Positions 36,042 through 45,670 of a stretch of 64,000 nucleotides of DNA are shown piece after piece. The notes under the pieces are model-generated. The model was not told where the DNA came from. It saw only the letters and a program-made list of their open reading frames with translations, and did no database searches. The number at the start of each line of letters is the position of its first letter. Within the stretch, counting starts at the first letter, position 1. The stretch spans positions 906,082 to 970,081 of the forward strand of contig NZ_FOLP01000001.1 in NCBI RefSeq assembly GCF_900112425.1, read 5' to 3'. The stretch is from Variovorax sp. OK212. GTDB taxonomy: Bacteria; Pseudomonadota; Gammaproteobacteria; Burkholderiales; Burkholderiaceae_C. Both the position numbers and the translations under genes were made by a program.

Positions 36042-37610
36042 TCAAGGACACGCAGGCCCGCCGGCCTTCAGCGCCGATGCCTGCCGTGCCGACGGCTTGC
36101 CGCTGCCGAAGACCAGCCAGCCGAGGCCGGCCAGCACCCAGACGCCGACACCCCCGTAGAGCATCACCAGCCCGAAGCCGTGCACCAGTGCGGCATGCAC
36201 GGCCGCCCCGGACGGATCGGCCTGTGCGAGCGCCGGAAAGGCGGGCGCGAGCGAGGCGAAGTTGCCGGTCGCGATCTTCTCCGCCAGCGCGCGCAACTGC
36301 GTCGCGTCGAGCGAGGCGGAGAGGGCGCCGCGCAGGTGCCCATGAATGCCCTCGAGCAGGATGAAGCCCATCAGCGCGATGTTGACGGCCAGCGTGATCA
36401 AGCGCGCGCTGATGTCCATGCCCGAGGCCATGCCCGCGCGCGCACTCGGCACCGCGCCGGTGGTGGTGTTGGTCACGGGCGTGTTGGTCAGGCCCAGGCC
36501 GATGCCGGCCAGCAGGCAGCCGGGCAGCATGGTCATCCAGCTGGCGTGGTCCACGGCGCTGCCGACGTACATCGCCATGAAGCCCAGCCCGATGACGGAC
36601 AGCCCCGCGGGAATGACCGCGCCCGGCCGGTAGCGCAGCGACAGGCGTTCCGCCAGCGGCGGCAGTGCCAGCGTGGGCAGCGTGTAGGCCAGCAGCGCCG
36701 AGCCGGCCGTGACCGCGTCGTAGCCCAGTGCGCCCTGGAAGTAGATCGGCAGGTAGATCATGAACGGCCAGAAGCTGAAGTTCATGCCGACGGAGCCGAT
36801 CATCGAGCCCGAGAAGTTGCGGATGCGGAAGACCGAGAAGTCGAACATCGGATGCGGGTGGGTCTTTTCCACCCACAGGAAGAGCGCGAAGCTGGCGAGC
36901 GCCGCTGCCGCAAGGCCGATGGCCGGCAGGCTCGCGAAGCCCAGGCCCGGCCCCTGCGTGATGAAGCAGGTCAGGCCCAGCACCGCGAGCGACAGCGTCA
37001 CGATGCCCGCGAGGTCGAGGCGCCGCGCCTCGGGGTCGCTCGACTCCGCCACGCTGCCGAGCACCAGGGCCACCGCCACCATGGCCAGCGGCGCGTGGAC
37101 CAGGAACACCCATTGCCAGTTCGACAGCGCGACGATCGCGCCGCCGACGATCGGCCCGAAGCCCAGGCCCATGCCGAAGACCACGCCCCAGACGGCGAAG
37201 GCCCGGCTGCGTTCGCGGCCTTGCGGGAACTGGTGGGAGAGCACCGCGAGCTGGCAGATCAGCATCGCGCCGCCGCTCAGGCCCTGGAGGAAGCGGCTGA
37301 CGATCAGCACCCAAGTGCTTTGCGCGAACCCGCAGGCCAGCGACGTGAGACCGAACAGCACCACGCCGACGACGAGGACGCGCTTGCGGCCATAGCGGTC
37401 GGCCAGCGTGCCGGCTGCCATCAGTACCGTGGTGCAGGCGATGGTGTACGCGTTCATGATCCACTGCATGTCGCTGAAATCGCCGTGCAGCGCATGTTCG
37501 AGCGTGGGCAGGATGACCGGCACGCTCGAGATCTCGAGGCCGAACATGAGGGCGATGAGGCAGACCGCGGCCAGCGCGATCCGGTTCTTGCCGGTGGGGG
37601 AGAGAGGCAT
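36042..37610 (-). CDS. MFS drug efflux transporter, DHA2 (EmrB/QacA) family
   Basis: 522 residues with about 14 membrane helices, the DHA2 topology. Motifs: GLEISSVPVILPTLEHAL in helix 1, GTLADRYGRKRVLVVG (motif A), and the helix 5 GFGPIVGGAIVAL (motif C, typical of exporters). It probably expels hydrophobic toxic compounds with proton exchange. No membrane-fusion partner gene is adjacent. It is divergent from a LysR gene that is the likely regulator. Confidence 0.9.
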   Translation of the reverse strand: MPLSPTGKNRIALAAVCLIALMFGLEISSVPVILPTLEHALHGDFSDMQWIMNAYTIACTTVLMAAGTLADRYGRKRVLVVGVVLFGLTSLACGFAQSTWVLIVSRFLQGLSGGAMLICQLAVLSHQFPQGRERSRAFAVWGVVFGMGLGFGPIVGGAIVALSNWQWVFLVHAPLAMVAVALVLGSVAESSDPEARRLDLAGIVTLSLAVLGLTCFITQGPGLGFASLPAIGLAAAALASFALFLWVEKTHPHPMFDFSVFRIRNFSGSMIGSVGMNFSFWPFMIYLPIYFQGALGYDAVTAGSALLAYTLPTLALPPLAERLSLRYRPGAVIPAGLSVIGLGFMAMYVGSAVDHASWMTMLPGCLLAGIGLGLTNTPVTNTTTGAVPSARAGMASGMDISARLITLAVNIALMGFILLEGIHGHLRGALSASLDATQLRALAEKIATGNFASLAPAFPALAQADPSGAAVHAALVHGFGLVMLYGGVGVWVLAGLGWLVFGSGKPSARQASALKAGGPACP

Positions 37611-37692
37611 GGGAAATCTTTCGGAATCTTTTCTGACGGCTTCCGGAGGAAGCGCCGGGCGATTCTGTGGAAAGGCTCTTCATGATGGAAAT

Positions 37693-37711
37693 GATTTAAT
37701 TTTCTAGAATC
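37693..37711. promoter_or_regulatory. LysR-type box GATT-N11-AATC
   Basis: GATT (37693-37696) and AATC (37708-37711) around 11 bases give T-N11-A symmetry in the AT-rich gap between the DHA2 efflux gene (start 37610) and the LysR gene. CATGATG (37681-37687) and CATCATG form a wider inverted pair around it. Confidence 0.45.
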
Positions 37712-37739
37712 CATGACCGTTCATCATGGATCGACCCGC

Positions 37740-38612
37740 ATGGATTTCGACCCCGCGCTGCTGCGCGCCTTCGTGGCCGTGAAGGAAACCGGCGGCTTCA
37801 CGCGCGCCGCCCAGCGGCTGCACCTGACGCAGTCGGCCATCAGCCACCAGATCCGCCGTCTCGAGGAGCAGGTGGGCCGCCCGCTGCTGCACCGCACGAC
37901 GCGCCGCCTCACCGTGACGGAGGACGGCGAGGACTTTCTTCGCTACGCGCTGCAGATCCTCGAGACGCTCGACGCGATGACGCAGCGCTTCCTGCCTTCG
38001 CCGATCACGGGCGTGGTGCGCTTCGGCGTGCCCGACAACTTCATGGGCGACCGGCTGCCGCCCTTGCTCTCGCAGTTCGCGCGCTCGTTCCCCGCCACGC
38101 GCATGGAGGTCAGCGTGAGCATGCACCTCGACCTGCGCGCGATGATCCGCGCGGGCGAGCTCGACCTGGCCGTGGTGATGTCGCCGCCCGACTGCGAGGA
38201 AGGCACGCGGCTGCGGCGCACGCAGCTGGTGTGGGTGGCGGCGGAGACTTTCGACGTGCCGGCCGGCGCCTCGCTGCCGCTGGCGTTCTTTCCCAAGCCC
38301 TGTGTCAACCGCCAGGTGGCCGGCGCGGCGCTGGACTCCGTGCCGGTCGACTGGCACGTGGTCTTCACTTCGGCGAGCCCGCACGGGATTCGCGCGGCCG
38401 TGCTGGCGGGGTTGGCCGTGTCGGTGCTCACGCGCGAGGACGTGGAGCCGGGCATGAAGATCGTCGACGGCCGCTACGGCCTGCCGGCCCTGCCGAGCGT
38501 GGATTTCTCGCTGATCTGGAGCGAGGGCGGCAAGACGGAATGTGCGTGCCGCTTCGGGCAGCTGATTTTGGAGATGCCCGGGCTGCCGGCGGCTCAACTG
38601 AACAAGACATAA
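37740..38612 (+). CDS. LysR family transcriptional regulator
   Basis: 290 residues from the ATG at 37740 (MDFDPALLRAFVAV), the usual distance before the helix-turn-helix (ETGGFTRAAQRLHLTQSAIS). An in-frame ATG at 37713 would add nine residues and would run into the operator region. The effector domain is SbmA/ArgP-like in length. It is divergent from the DHA2 efflux gene, which it probably controls. A strong bidirectional terminator follows. Confidence 0.92.
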   Translation: MDFDPALLRAFVAVKETGGFTRAAQRLHLTQSAISHQIRRLEEQVGRPLLHRTTRRLTVTEDGEDFLRYALQILETLDAMTQRFLPSPITGVVRFGVPDNFMGDRLPPLLSQFARSFPATRMEVSVSMHLDLRAMIRAGELDLAVVMSPPDCEEGTRLRRTQLVWVAAETFDVPAGASLPLAFFPKPCVNRQVAGAALDSVPVDWHVVFTSASPHGIRAAVLAGLAVSVLTREDVEPGMKIVDGRYGLPALPSVDFSLIWSEGGKTECACRFGQLILEMPGLPAAQLNKT

Positions 38613-38639
38613 AAAAACGGCGCCAGTGGCGCCGTTTTT
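38613..38639. terminator. bidirectional intrinsic terminator
   Basis: A perfect 12-base stem, AAAAACGGCGCC (38613-38624) with GGCGCCGTTTTT (38628-38639), and a 3-base loop. A-run and T-run flank the GC core, so it works for the LysR gene on the plus strand and for rne on the minus strand. Confidence 0.95.
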
Positions 38640-38658
38640 ACTTGCGAGCGTGTGTCGC

Positions 38659-41600
38659 TCAGAGCATGCGTTGCTGCGGCTGTGCGTCAGCGGCGGCCTG
38701 CTCGAACGGCAGCGACATCGAACCGAGGTCGCGGCGCGTTTCGACCAGCACCAGCGGGCCTTCGTCGAGCACGACCACCGGCGGGCGTTCGCGCGGCACG
38801 TGCACCGGCTTCGGCTCGGCGGCGATCGCGGCGCGGGCTTGCGCGATGCGTTCGGCGTCGGAGTTGACCCACTGCAGGCCCGAGCCTTCGGCGATCTGCG
38901 CGAGGTCGGCCAGCGGCAGTTCGAAGGGCTGGACCTTGGGCAGTGCGCGGCCATTGGCGGCGGTGGCTGCGGGCGCGGCGGCAGGTGCCTTGGCGCTTTC
39001 GGCCACGATCGGCGCTGCCGGCGCGGCAACCGCGACAGGGGCAACCGCCACAGGGGCGACCGGCGCGGGGCGCTCGGCGCTCGGCTGCTGGGGAGCGGCC
39101 TCGCGCACTTCCGGTGCGGCGACCGCTGCAACAGCGACGGCCTCTTCGGCGCGTTCCGAGACCATCGGCTGGGGCTGGCGCGACACAGGGGCTTCCTGGG
39201 CTTCGCCGGCTTCCGCCGCGACCGGTGCATCGGCCGTGTTGGCTTCGTTCTCGTCGCGCGGGCCGCGTTCGCGGCGGTCACGGCCGTAACGGTCACGCGA
39301 ACGACCGCGGCGCTCGTCGCCTTCGCGGCGCGGTGCCTGCTCGTTGTTGCCGTTGGCTTCGCCGTCTTGCGTGGCGTCGGTGGCGGCTGCCACTTCGGCT
39401 TCGCCGTTCAGCTGCTCGGGGGCATCGTTGCGGCGTTCGCGGCGGCCGTCGTTGCGGTCGCCACGCGGTGCGCGCTGCTCATCGCTGCGACCTTCACGGT
39501 TTTCACGGCCGTTGCGGGGCTGGCGTTCGCCTGGGGCTGCTGCTTCGCCGGCTTCGGGGCTGCGTTCGCCGCCACGGTCGCTGCGCTCACCGCGTTCGGT
39601 GCGCTCGCCGCGTTCCGCACGGTCGCCGCGCTCGCCACGTTCACGGCGGGCGCGCGGTGCGCGTTCTGCCGTGTTGCCTTCTTCGCCTGCGACGGCGCCG
39701 GGCGCCAGTTGCTGGGCTTCGAGGTTGGCGTTGCCGTCGAGTGCTTCCGCCGGCAGGTTGCGGCCTTCACCTTCGCGGCGTTCGCCACGGCCGTTGCGGC
39801 GTTGTTCGCCGTCACGCGGTGCGCGCGCTTCACGGGGCTCGCGCGGCTCGCGTTGTTCGCGGGGTTCACGCTGTTCACGCGGCTGGTTGGGCGTGCCGTC
39901 GGCGCGCATTTCGCTGTTGCGGCCTTCACGGCCCTCGCGACCTTCGCGTCCTTCACGGCGTTCGCCGCCACGACCGCCGCGGCGTTGCTCGCCGTCGCGA
40001 CCGCCAGAGCGTCCGCCGTTCTCGCCACGGCCTTCGCCGCGGCCGTCACGACCTTCACCGCCGCGGCCACCACGGCGCTGTTCGCCGTCGCGTCCGCCGC
40101 GCGCTTCACCGTCGCGGCCAGGGCGGCGGGGCTTCGGTGCCTCGACAGGAATCGCGGACGGCGCGGGCGCCGCCTCGGGTTCCGGCGTGGCGCCGAACAG
40201 GTTCTTGATCCAGCCGAAGAAGCCCTTCTGGGCCGGAACCGGGGCGCTCACCAAGGGCGGCGCGACCGGCGCGGGTGCTGCGGCGACAGGCGCGCGCACC
40301 GCTTCGGGCTTGGGCGGCACCACCGGCGCGGGTGCGTCGGGCAGCACGCCCTTGATGACCGGCGTCTGCTTGTTGGTGGGCTCCTGCGAACGGCGCGTGA
40401 CCGAGGTCGGGTCTTCGATCTCGTCGGCCATCTTGTAGCTGGCTTCGATGTGGTCCAGGCGCGGGTCGTCGTGCTTCAGGCGCTCGAGCTTGTAGTTCGG
40501 CGTTTCGAGCGTCTTGTTGGGCACCATCAGCACGGTGACGCGCTGCTTGAGCTCGATCTTGGCGATTTCGGGGCGCTTTTCGTTCAGCAGGAACGAAGCG
40601 ACTTCCACGGGCACCTGCACATGCACGGCGGCCGTGTTGTCCTTCATGGACTCTTCCTGAATGATGCGCAGGATCTGCAGCGCGCTCGATTCGGTGTCGC
40701 GGATGTGGCCCGAGCCGCCGCAACGGGGGCAGGGGATCGACGAACCTTCGGAGAGCGCCGGCTTCAGGCGCTGGCGGCTCATTTCCATCAGGCCGAACTT
40801 GCTGATCGAGCCGAACTGCACGCGGGCGCGGTCCTGGCGCAGCGCGTCGCGCAGGCGGCTTTCGACTTCGCGGCGGTTCTTCGACTCGTCCATGTCGATG
40901 AAGTCGATGACGATCAGGCCGCCCAGGTCGCGCAGGCGCATCTGGCGGGCCACTTCGTCGGCGGCTTCGAGGTTGGTGCGGGTGGCGGTCTCTTCGATGT
41001 CGCCGCCCTTGATGGCGCGGGCCGAGTTCACGTCGACCGACACCAGAGCTTCGGTATGGTCGATCACGATGGCGCCGCCCGAGGGCAGTTGCACGGTGCG
41101 CGCGTAGGCCGACTCGATCTGGTGCTCGATCTGGAAGCGGCTGAACAGCGCCGCGTCGTCGCGGTAGCGCTTCACGCGGGCGGCATGCTCGGGCATGACG
41201 TGCGCCATGAACTGCTGCGCCTGGTCGTAGATGTCGTCGGTGTCGATCAGGATGTCGCCGATGTCGTGATTGAAGTAATCACGAATGGCGCGGATCACGA
41301 GCGACGATTCCTGGTAGATCAGGAAGGCGCCCTTGCCGCCCTTGGCCGCGCCGTCGATGGCGCTCCAGAGCTTGAGCAGGTAGTTCAGGTCCCACTGGAG
41401 TTCGGGCGCGGTGCGGCCGATGCCGGCGGTGCGCGCGATGATGCTCATGCCCTTCGGGTACTCGAGCTGGTCCATCGCCTCCTTGAGTTCGGCGCGGTCG
41501 TCACCCTCGATGCGGCGCGAAACGCCACCGCCGCGGGGGTTGTTCGGCATCAGCACGACATAGCGGCCGGCCAGCGAGATGAAGGTGGTGAGGGCGGCGC

Positions 41601-41934
41601 CCTTGTTGCCGCGTTCTTCCTTTTCGACCTGGACGGTGAGTTCCTGGCCCTCGCGGATCGCGTCCTGGATGCGGGCCTGGCTGGCCGACACGCCTTCTGC
41701 GAAGTACTGCTTGGAGATTTCCTTGAACGGCAGGAAGCCGTGGCGGTCTTCGCCGTAGTCGACGAAACAAGCTTCGAGCGAAGGCTCGACGCGCGTCACG
41801 ACCGCTTTGTAGATGTTGCCCTTGCGCTGTTCGCGCCCTTCGATTTCGATTTCGTAGTCGAGCAGTTTCTGCCCGTCGACGATGGCCAGGCGGCGTTCTT
41901 CGGCCTGCGTGGCATTGATCAGCATCCGCTTCAT
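38659..41934 (-). CDS. rne: ribonuclease E
   Basis: 1091 residues. S1 RNA-binding domain at ~36-120; DNase I-like catalytic region with D301 ([10 protein letters not shown]) and D344 ([10 protein letters not shown]), matching D303 and D346 of E. coli; the zinc-link CPRCG supplies C402 and C405. The C-terminal ~550 residues are disordered, Arg/Glu/Gly-rich and repetitive ([16 protein letters not shown]) and end with a conserved-looking segment ([13 protein letters not shown]). It cuts single-stranded AU-rich RNA in decay and rRNA/tRNA maturation, and scaffolds the degradosome. ATAAGGAC lies 12 bases before the ATG. Confidence 0.97.
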   Translation of the reverse strand: MKRMLINATQAEERRLAIVDGQKLLDYEIEIEGREQRKGNIYKAVVTRVEPSLEACFVDYGEDRHGFLPFKEISKQYFAEGVSASQARIQDAIREGQELTVQVEKEERGNKGAALTTFISLAGRYVVLMPNNPRGGGVSRRIEGDDRAELKEAMDQLEYPKGMSIIARTAGIGRTAPELQWDLNYLLKLWSAIDGAAKGGKGAFLIYQESSLVIRAIRDYFNHDIGDILIDTDDIYDQAQQFMAHVMPEHAARVKRYRDDAALFSRFQIEHQIESAYARTVQLPSGGAIVIDHTEALVSVDVNSARAIKGGDIEETATRTNLEAADEVARQMRLRDLGGLIVIDFIDMDESKNRREVESRLRDALRQDRARVQFGSISKFGLMEMSRQRLKPALSEGSSIPCPRCGGSGHIRDTESSALQILRIIQEESMKDNTAAVHVQVPVEVASFLLNEKRPEIAKIELKQRVTVLMVPNKTLETPNYKLERLKHDDPRLDHIEASYKMADEIEDPTSVTRRSQEPTNKQTPVIKGVLPDAPAPVVPPKPEAVRAPVAAAPAPVAPPLVSAPVPAQKGFFGWIKNLFGATPEPEAAPAPSAIPVEAPKPRRPGRDGEARGGRDGEQRRGGRGGEGRDGRGEGRGENGGRSGGRDGEQRRGGRGGERREGREGREGREGRNSEMRADGTPNQPREQREPREQREPREPREARAPRDGEQRRNGRGERREGEGRNLPAEALDGNANLEAQQLAPGAVAGEEGNTAERAPRARRERGERGDRAERGERTERGERSDRGGERSPEAGEAAAPGERQPRNGRENREGRSDEQRAPRGDRNDGRRERRNDAPEQLNGEAEVAAATDATQDGEANGNNEQAPRREGDERRGRSRDRYGRDRRERGPRDENEANTADAPVAAEAGEAQEAPVSRQPQPMVSERAEEAVAVAAVAAPEVREAAPQQPSAERPAPVAPVAVAPVAVAAPAAPIVAESAKAPAAAPAATAANGRALPKVQPFELPLADLAQIAEGSGLQWVNSDAERIAQARAAIAAEPKPVHVPRERPPVVVLDEGPLVLVETRRDLGSMSLPFEQAAADAQPQQRML

Positions 41935-41954
41935 GATGCGTTGTCCTTATATGT

Positions 41955-41986
41955 ATCGTTCTACCGGCCCTTGATGGGCCAACGAT
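41955..41986 (-). promoter_or_regulatory. hairpin in the rne 5' leader
   Basis: ATCGTT/AACGAT (41955-41960 and 41981-41986) and GGCCC/GGGCC (41966-41970 and 41976-41980) make a two-part stem with a 5-base bulge, 20 bases upstream of the rne start. It could present a cleavage or binding site for RNase E itself. Confidence 0.45.
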
Positions 41987-42141
41987 GCACGGACGACGCC
42001 CGCGAAACCAGGGAATTGCCGCTTGGGCCCCGGATGCTGTCACTGCCGCGCCAGGCGCGAGCAGGCCTCTCGAACGTTAGCTCAAGAAGACAGCCGGGGT
42101 GGGGGCGCGTGGATGGGCGCGAGCCAGATTCGGTGTTGGGT

Positions 42142-42160
42142 AGCTATCTTTTTGATAGCT
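42142..42160. repeat. REP-like inverted repeat AGCTATC-T5-GATAGCT
   Basis: A perfect 7-base inverted repeat around TTTTT. I recall similar GCTATC...GATAGC hairpins scattered between genes of Comamonadaceae. A related form (GCTATC-TTTCG-GATAGC) is at 54875-54891 in this window. Confidence 0.5.
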
Positions 42161-42484
42161 GGTTGCGCAAGGGTGGCGCGCGCTACCGATAGTTCAATGC
42201 CTGAGGCCGCTGGTCGAAACCAGGTGGGCCAGCGCAGGCAAATTTGAATCAGCAGCATCAACACAACAAGGGACTCGCTTCGATCCGCCTGCAGCTTGGT
42301 CAGCTGCAGGCTGGGTATTCCGTATCGGTGTTTCGTGGGTGTCGGCTTGACTTGGGCACCTGCTCTGCCACTTTGCGCAATTGCGCGGGGTTTGCAGCTG
42401 GGTGCCAAAGCGGCATCGACCTCACAGCGCCGCCCTGGGTATTTGATGGCAGTGGACTAAACTTCTGTCTAATCAAGCACTTAC

Positions 42485-43597
42485 ATGACCGCGCTGGTGA
42501 AAAACATTATAGGTGCGAAGCAAGGCCCTGCGGCTGCTCCAAATCCCGCAGACCAAAAAGCCTCGGGCGATGCCGGGGCGTCGCCTTCGGCCATCAAATT
42601 CCTCACGGTCGACGCCGAATCCGCCGGGCAGCGGCTCGACAACTTCCTGTTCCGCCATCTGAAAGGCGTGCCGAAGACGCACGTCTACCGGATCATCCGA
42701 TCGGGTGAGGTGCGCATCAACAAGGGCCGCGCGCAGGCCGAGACCCGCATCGAGGTCGGCGACGTGCTGCGGCTGCCGCCCATTCGCCTGTCGCCGCGCG
42801 CGGAAGAGGGCGCCACGCCGCCCGCCCCGGCGCGCGAATTCCCGGTGCTGCTGGAAGACGACGCCGTGCTGGCCATCGACAAGCCCGCCGGCGTGGCCGT
42901 CCATGGCGGCAGCGGCGTGAGCTTTGGCGTGATCGAGCAACTGCGCACCGCGCGGCCGGCCGCCAAGTTCCTGGAGCTGGTGCACCGGCTCGACCGCGAA
43001 ACCTCCGGCATCCTGCTGGTGGCCAAGAAGCGCAGCGCGCTGTTGGCGTTGCAGGACCAGTTCCGCGAGCGCGAGACCGGCAAGACCTACCTGGCGCTGG
43101 TCGAAGGCGCCTGGCCCGCCAACAAGAAGGTACTCGACGCGCCGCTGGCCAAATATCTGTTGCCCGACGGCTCCGGCGCGGGGGCCGGCGAGCGCCGTGT
43201 GCGCGTGGTCGCCAAGGACCACCCGGACGCCATGCGCGCCATCACGCTGGTGCGCGTGCTGGCGCGGCTCGCGCTGCCGGGCGACGCCACGCCGCTGTCG
43301 TTGCTGGCCGTGACCATCAAGACCGGCCGCACGCACCAGATCCGCGTGCATCTGGCTTCGGCCGGCCATCCGATCGCCGGCGACGACAAGTACGGGGAGT
43401 CCGATCGTCAGCGCGCCCTGCAGAAGCTCGGCCTCAAGCGCATGTTCCTGCACGCCTGGCGGCTGCAGTTCAATCACCCGGCCAGCGGCGACCGCGTGGC
43501 GCTGCAGGCCGACCTGCCGCCCGAGCTGCATGCGCTGATGTCGCCCGCCGCCCTCGAGGCGATGGCCCAACACCCCACACCCACGTCCCATGACTGA
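42485..43597 (+). CDS. rluC: 23S rRNA pseudouridine synthase, RluC type
   Basis: 370 residues. A ~35-residue N-terminal tail, an S4 RNA-binding domain (AGQRLDNFLFRHLKGVPKTH), then the RluA-family catalytic domain with D170 in VHRLDRETSGILLVAKK, and TGRTHQIRVHLASAGHPIAGD near the end. RluC modifies U955, U2504 and U2580 of 23S rRNA in E. coli. The RluC rather than RluD assignment rests on its position divergent from rne, as in E. coli, and on the S4 layout. It overlaps the HAD gene by 8 bases. Confidence 0.92.
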   Translation: MTALVKNIIGAKQGPAAAPNPADQKASGDAGASPSAIKFLTVDAESAGQRLDNFLFRHLKGVPKTHVYRIIRSGEVRINKGRAQAETRIEVGDVLRLPPIRLSPRAEEGATPPAPAREFPVLLEDDAVLAIDKPAGVAVHGGSGVSFGVIEQLRTARPAAKFLELVHRLDRETSGILLVAKKRSALLALQDQFRERETGKTYLALVEGAWPANKKVLDAPLAKYLLPDGSGAGAGERRVRVVAKDHPDAMRAITLVRVLARLALPGDATPLSLLAVTIKTGRTHQIRVHLASAGHPIAGDDKYGESDRQRALQKLGLKRMFLHAWRLQFNHPASGDRVALQADLPPELHALMSPAALEAMAQHPTPTSHD

Positions 43598-44261
43598 TAC
43601 CTCCAGACCCCTTCGCTTCGACCTGATCGCCTTCGACTGGGACGGCACGCTCTATGACTCCACGCGCCTGATCGTGCGCTGCATCCAGGCCGCCGTGGTC
43701 GACGTCGGCGGCGCCAAGCCGAGCGAGAACGACGCCGCCTGGGTCATCGGCCTGGGCCTGGCCGAGGCGCTCGCGCGTGCGGCGCCCGACGTTCCCAAGG
43801 AGAAATACCCCGAACTCGGCGCGCGCTACCGCTACCACTACCTGCAGCACCAGGACGACCTCGTGCTGTTCGACGGCGTGCTGCAGATGCTCGACGCCCT
43901 GCGTGCGCGCGGCCACAAGCTGGCGGTGGCCACGGGCAAGTCGCGCCGCGGGCTGAACGAGGCGCTCAAATCGGTGGCGCTGCGCGACCGCTTCGACGGC
44001 TCGCGCACGGCCGACGAAACCTTCGGCAAGCCGCATCCGCGCATGCTGCTGGAGCTGATGGAAGAGCTCGACGTGACGGCGGAACGCACGCTGATGATCG
44101 GCGACACCACGCACGACCTGCAGCTTGCGCAGAACGCCGGCGCCGCCAGCGTGGGCGTGAGCTACGGCGCGCACGAGCCCGCCAGCTTCGATGAATTCAA
44201 GCCACTGCACGTCTCGCACTCGGTGGCCGACCTGCAAGCGTGGCTCCTCGACAACGCCTGA
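43590..44261 (+). CDS. HAD-IA family hydrolase (phosphoglycolate-phosphatase-like)
   Basis: 223 residues. HAD motifs: nucleophile Asp in IAFDWDGTLYDS, motif II Thr in LAVATGKSRRGL, motif III Lys in FGKPHPRML, motif IV in MIGDTTHDLQLAQNAG. The helical cap domain after motif I marks subfamily IA. It dephosphorylates a small phosphate ester, perhaps phosphoglycolate; the substrate is not certain. The 8-base overlap with rluC indicates coupled translation. Confidence 0.92.
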   Translation: MTDTSRPLRFDLIAFDWDGTLYDSTRLIVRCIQAAVVDVGGAKPSENDAAWVIGLGLAEALARAAPDVPKEKYPELGARYRYHYLQHQDDLVLFDGVLQMLDALRARGHKLAVATGKSRRGLNEALKSVALRDRFDGSRTADETFGKPHPRMLLELMEELDVTAERTLMIGDTTHDLQLAQNAGAASVGVSYGAHEPASFDEFKPLHVSHSVADLQAWLLDNA

Positions 44262-44279
44262 ACCGGGACTTGTGTTGCC

Positions 44280-44648
44280 ATGAGTGAAGAACGCATCCCG
44301 CTGTGCAACGCCGGCGACCTGGTCGAAGGCGGCCTGGCCGTGCCTTTCGACGTGATCCATGGCGGCGAGACCTGCCGCGCCTTCGCGGTGCGTTTCGAAG
44401 GCCTGCCGCATGCGTTTCTCAACCGCTGCAGCCATGTCGCGATGGAAATGGACTTCCAGCCCGACCGCTTCTTCGACGACACCGGCCAGTGGCTGCTGTG
44501 CGCCACGCACGGCGCGGTCTACAAGCCCGACACCGGCGAATGCGCCGGCGGCCCTTGCCGCGGCGGCCTCGTGAAGATCGCCTTGAGCGAGCATGACGGC
44601 GTGGTGCACTGGCATACTGACTGGAACCTTCACCCCCTGACCTTCTGA
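44280..44648 (+). CDS. Rieske [2Fe-2S] protein
   Basis: 122 residues, a single Rieske domain without a membrane anchor. Cluster ligands are Cys and His in NRCSHVAMEM and Cys and His in LLCATHGAVY. It resembles the ferredoxin-like component proteins and is soluble, so it probably transfers electrons to an unknown partner. It sits between the HAD gene (18 bases) and the S49 peptidase gene (1 base) on the same strand. Confidence 0.92.
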   Translation: MSEERIPLCNAGDLVEGGLAVPFDVIHGGETCRAFAVRFEGLPHAFLNRCSHVAMEMDFQPDRFFDDTGQWLLCATHGAVYKPDTGECAGGPCRGGLVKIALSEHDGVVHWHTDWNLHPLTF

Positions 44649-44649
44649 C

Positions 44650-45666
44650 ATGACCGACCCAACCAGAACCGAGCCCGCGGGGTTCGAGCCATTTGAGCCG
44701 GCCCCCTCCAAGAACATGGCCAAAGACCCCACGCAGCGTCCCGGTTGGGAGCGCGCCACCCTCGAAAAGCTCGCCTTCGCTTCACTGAACGAACAGAAAG
44801 CCACGCGCCGCTGGAAGACCTTCGTGCGCCTGTCGTGGCTGGCCTTCTTCATCTTCCTGGCGTGGCTCGCGCTCTCGCGCAGCGCGCCGAGCACGGCCAA
44901 GACCACGGCGCACACGGCCGTCGTCGAGATCAAGGGCGAGATCGCCAACGGCGGTGACGCGAGCGCCGAATTCGTGGTCGCCGCAATGAAGACGGCCTTC
45001 GAGGACGAAGGCGCCAAGGGCGTGGTGTTGCTGATCAACTCGCCCGGCGGCAGCCCGGTGCAGGCCGGCATCATCAACGACGAGATCAAGCGCCTGAAGG
45101 CCAAGTACAAGAAACCGGTCTACGCGGTGGTCGAGGAGACCTGCGCGTCGGCGGCCTATTACATTGCCGCTGCCACCGACAAGATCTATGTCGACAAGGC
45201 CAGCATCGTCGGCAGCATCGGCGTGCTGATGGATGGCTTCGGTTTCACCGGCGTGATGGAAAAGGTCGGCGTCGAGCGCCGCCTGCTCACCGCCGGCGAG
45301 AACAAGGGCTTCCTCGATCCGTTCAGCCCCATGAGCGACGCGCAGCGCGCCCATGCGCAGACCATGCTGAACCAGATCCACACGCAGTTCATCAATGTGG
45401 TGAAGACCGGCCGCGGCGACCGCCTCAAGCTCGACACGCCCGGCCTGTTCAGCGGCCTGTTCTGGAGCGGTGAGCAAGCCGTCGAGTACGGCCTGGCCGA
45501 CCAGCTGGGCAACGTCGACTACGTGGCCCGCGAGGTCATCAAGGCCGAAGAGGTGATCGACTACACGCGGCGCGACAACGTGGCCGAGAAGCTGGCCAAG
45601 AAGTTCGGCGCGGCGATGGCCGAAACCACCGTGCGCCTGATGCACACCGCGCCGGCCCTGCGCTGA
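44650..45666 (+). CDS. S49 family signal-peptide peptidase (SppA/SohB-like)
   Basis: 338 residues. One membrane helix (LSWLAFFIFLAWLAL, ~61-75) and a periplasmic protease domain. Catalytic Ser167 is in EETCASAAYYIA and general-base Lys219 in AGENKGFLDPFSPM; LINSPGGSP is the substrate-binding strand. It degrades cleaved signal peptides and other short peptides in the membrane. Length is that of the 36-kDa short form, which assembles as an oligomer. Last gene of the rluC run. Confidence 0.93.
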   Translation: MTDPTRTEPAGFEPFEPAPSKNMAKDPTQRPGWERATLEKLAFASLNEQKATRRWKTFVRLSWLAFFIFLAWLALSRSAPSTAKTTAHTAVVEIKGEIANGGDASAEFVVAAMKTAFEDEGAKGVVLLINSPGGSPVQAGIINDEIKRLKAKYKKPVYAVVEETCASAAYYIAAATDKIYVDKASIVGSIGVLMDGFGFTGVMEKVGVERRLLTAGENKGFLDPFSPMSDAQRAHAQTMLNQIHTQFINVVKTGRGDRLKLDTPGLFSGLFWSGEQAVEYGLADQLGNVDYVAREVIKAEEVIDYTRRDNVAEKLAKKFGAAMAETTVRLMHTAPALR

Positions 45667-45670
45667 TCGC

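Larger units (their letters stand above)
41935..42484. other. rne-rluC divergent intergenic region, 550 bases
   Basis: No convincing gene. It contains the rne leader hairpin (41955-41986), a small REP-like inverted repeat (42142-42160) and short GC-rich repeats (CAGCTTGGTCAGCTGCAG near 42292). The length and rne content suggest a long rne 5' leader, as known in enterobacteria, where the leader mediates autoregulation; this is inference here. Confidence 0.5.

Noticed and set aside
38943-40208. Dense short repeats opposite the rne C-terminal half, considered as a satellite or CRISPR-like array
   Set aside because: No fixed repeat length or unique spacers; it is coding low-complexity Arg/Glu/Gly sequence of the RNase E scaffold.
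38626-42192. Plus-strand open frame of 1188 codons opposite rne
   Set aside because: Low-complexity Ala/Phe/Arg/Val translation mirrors the repetitive rne tail and codon bias; it has no domain or ribosome site.
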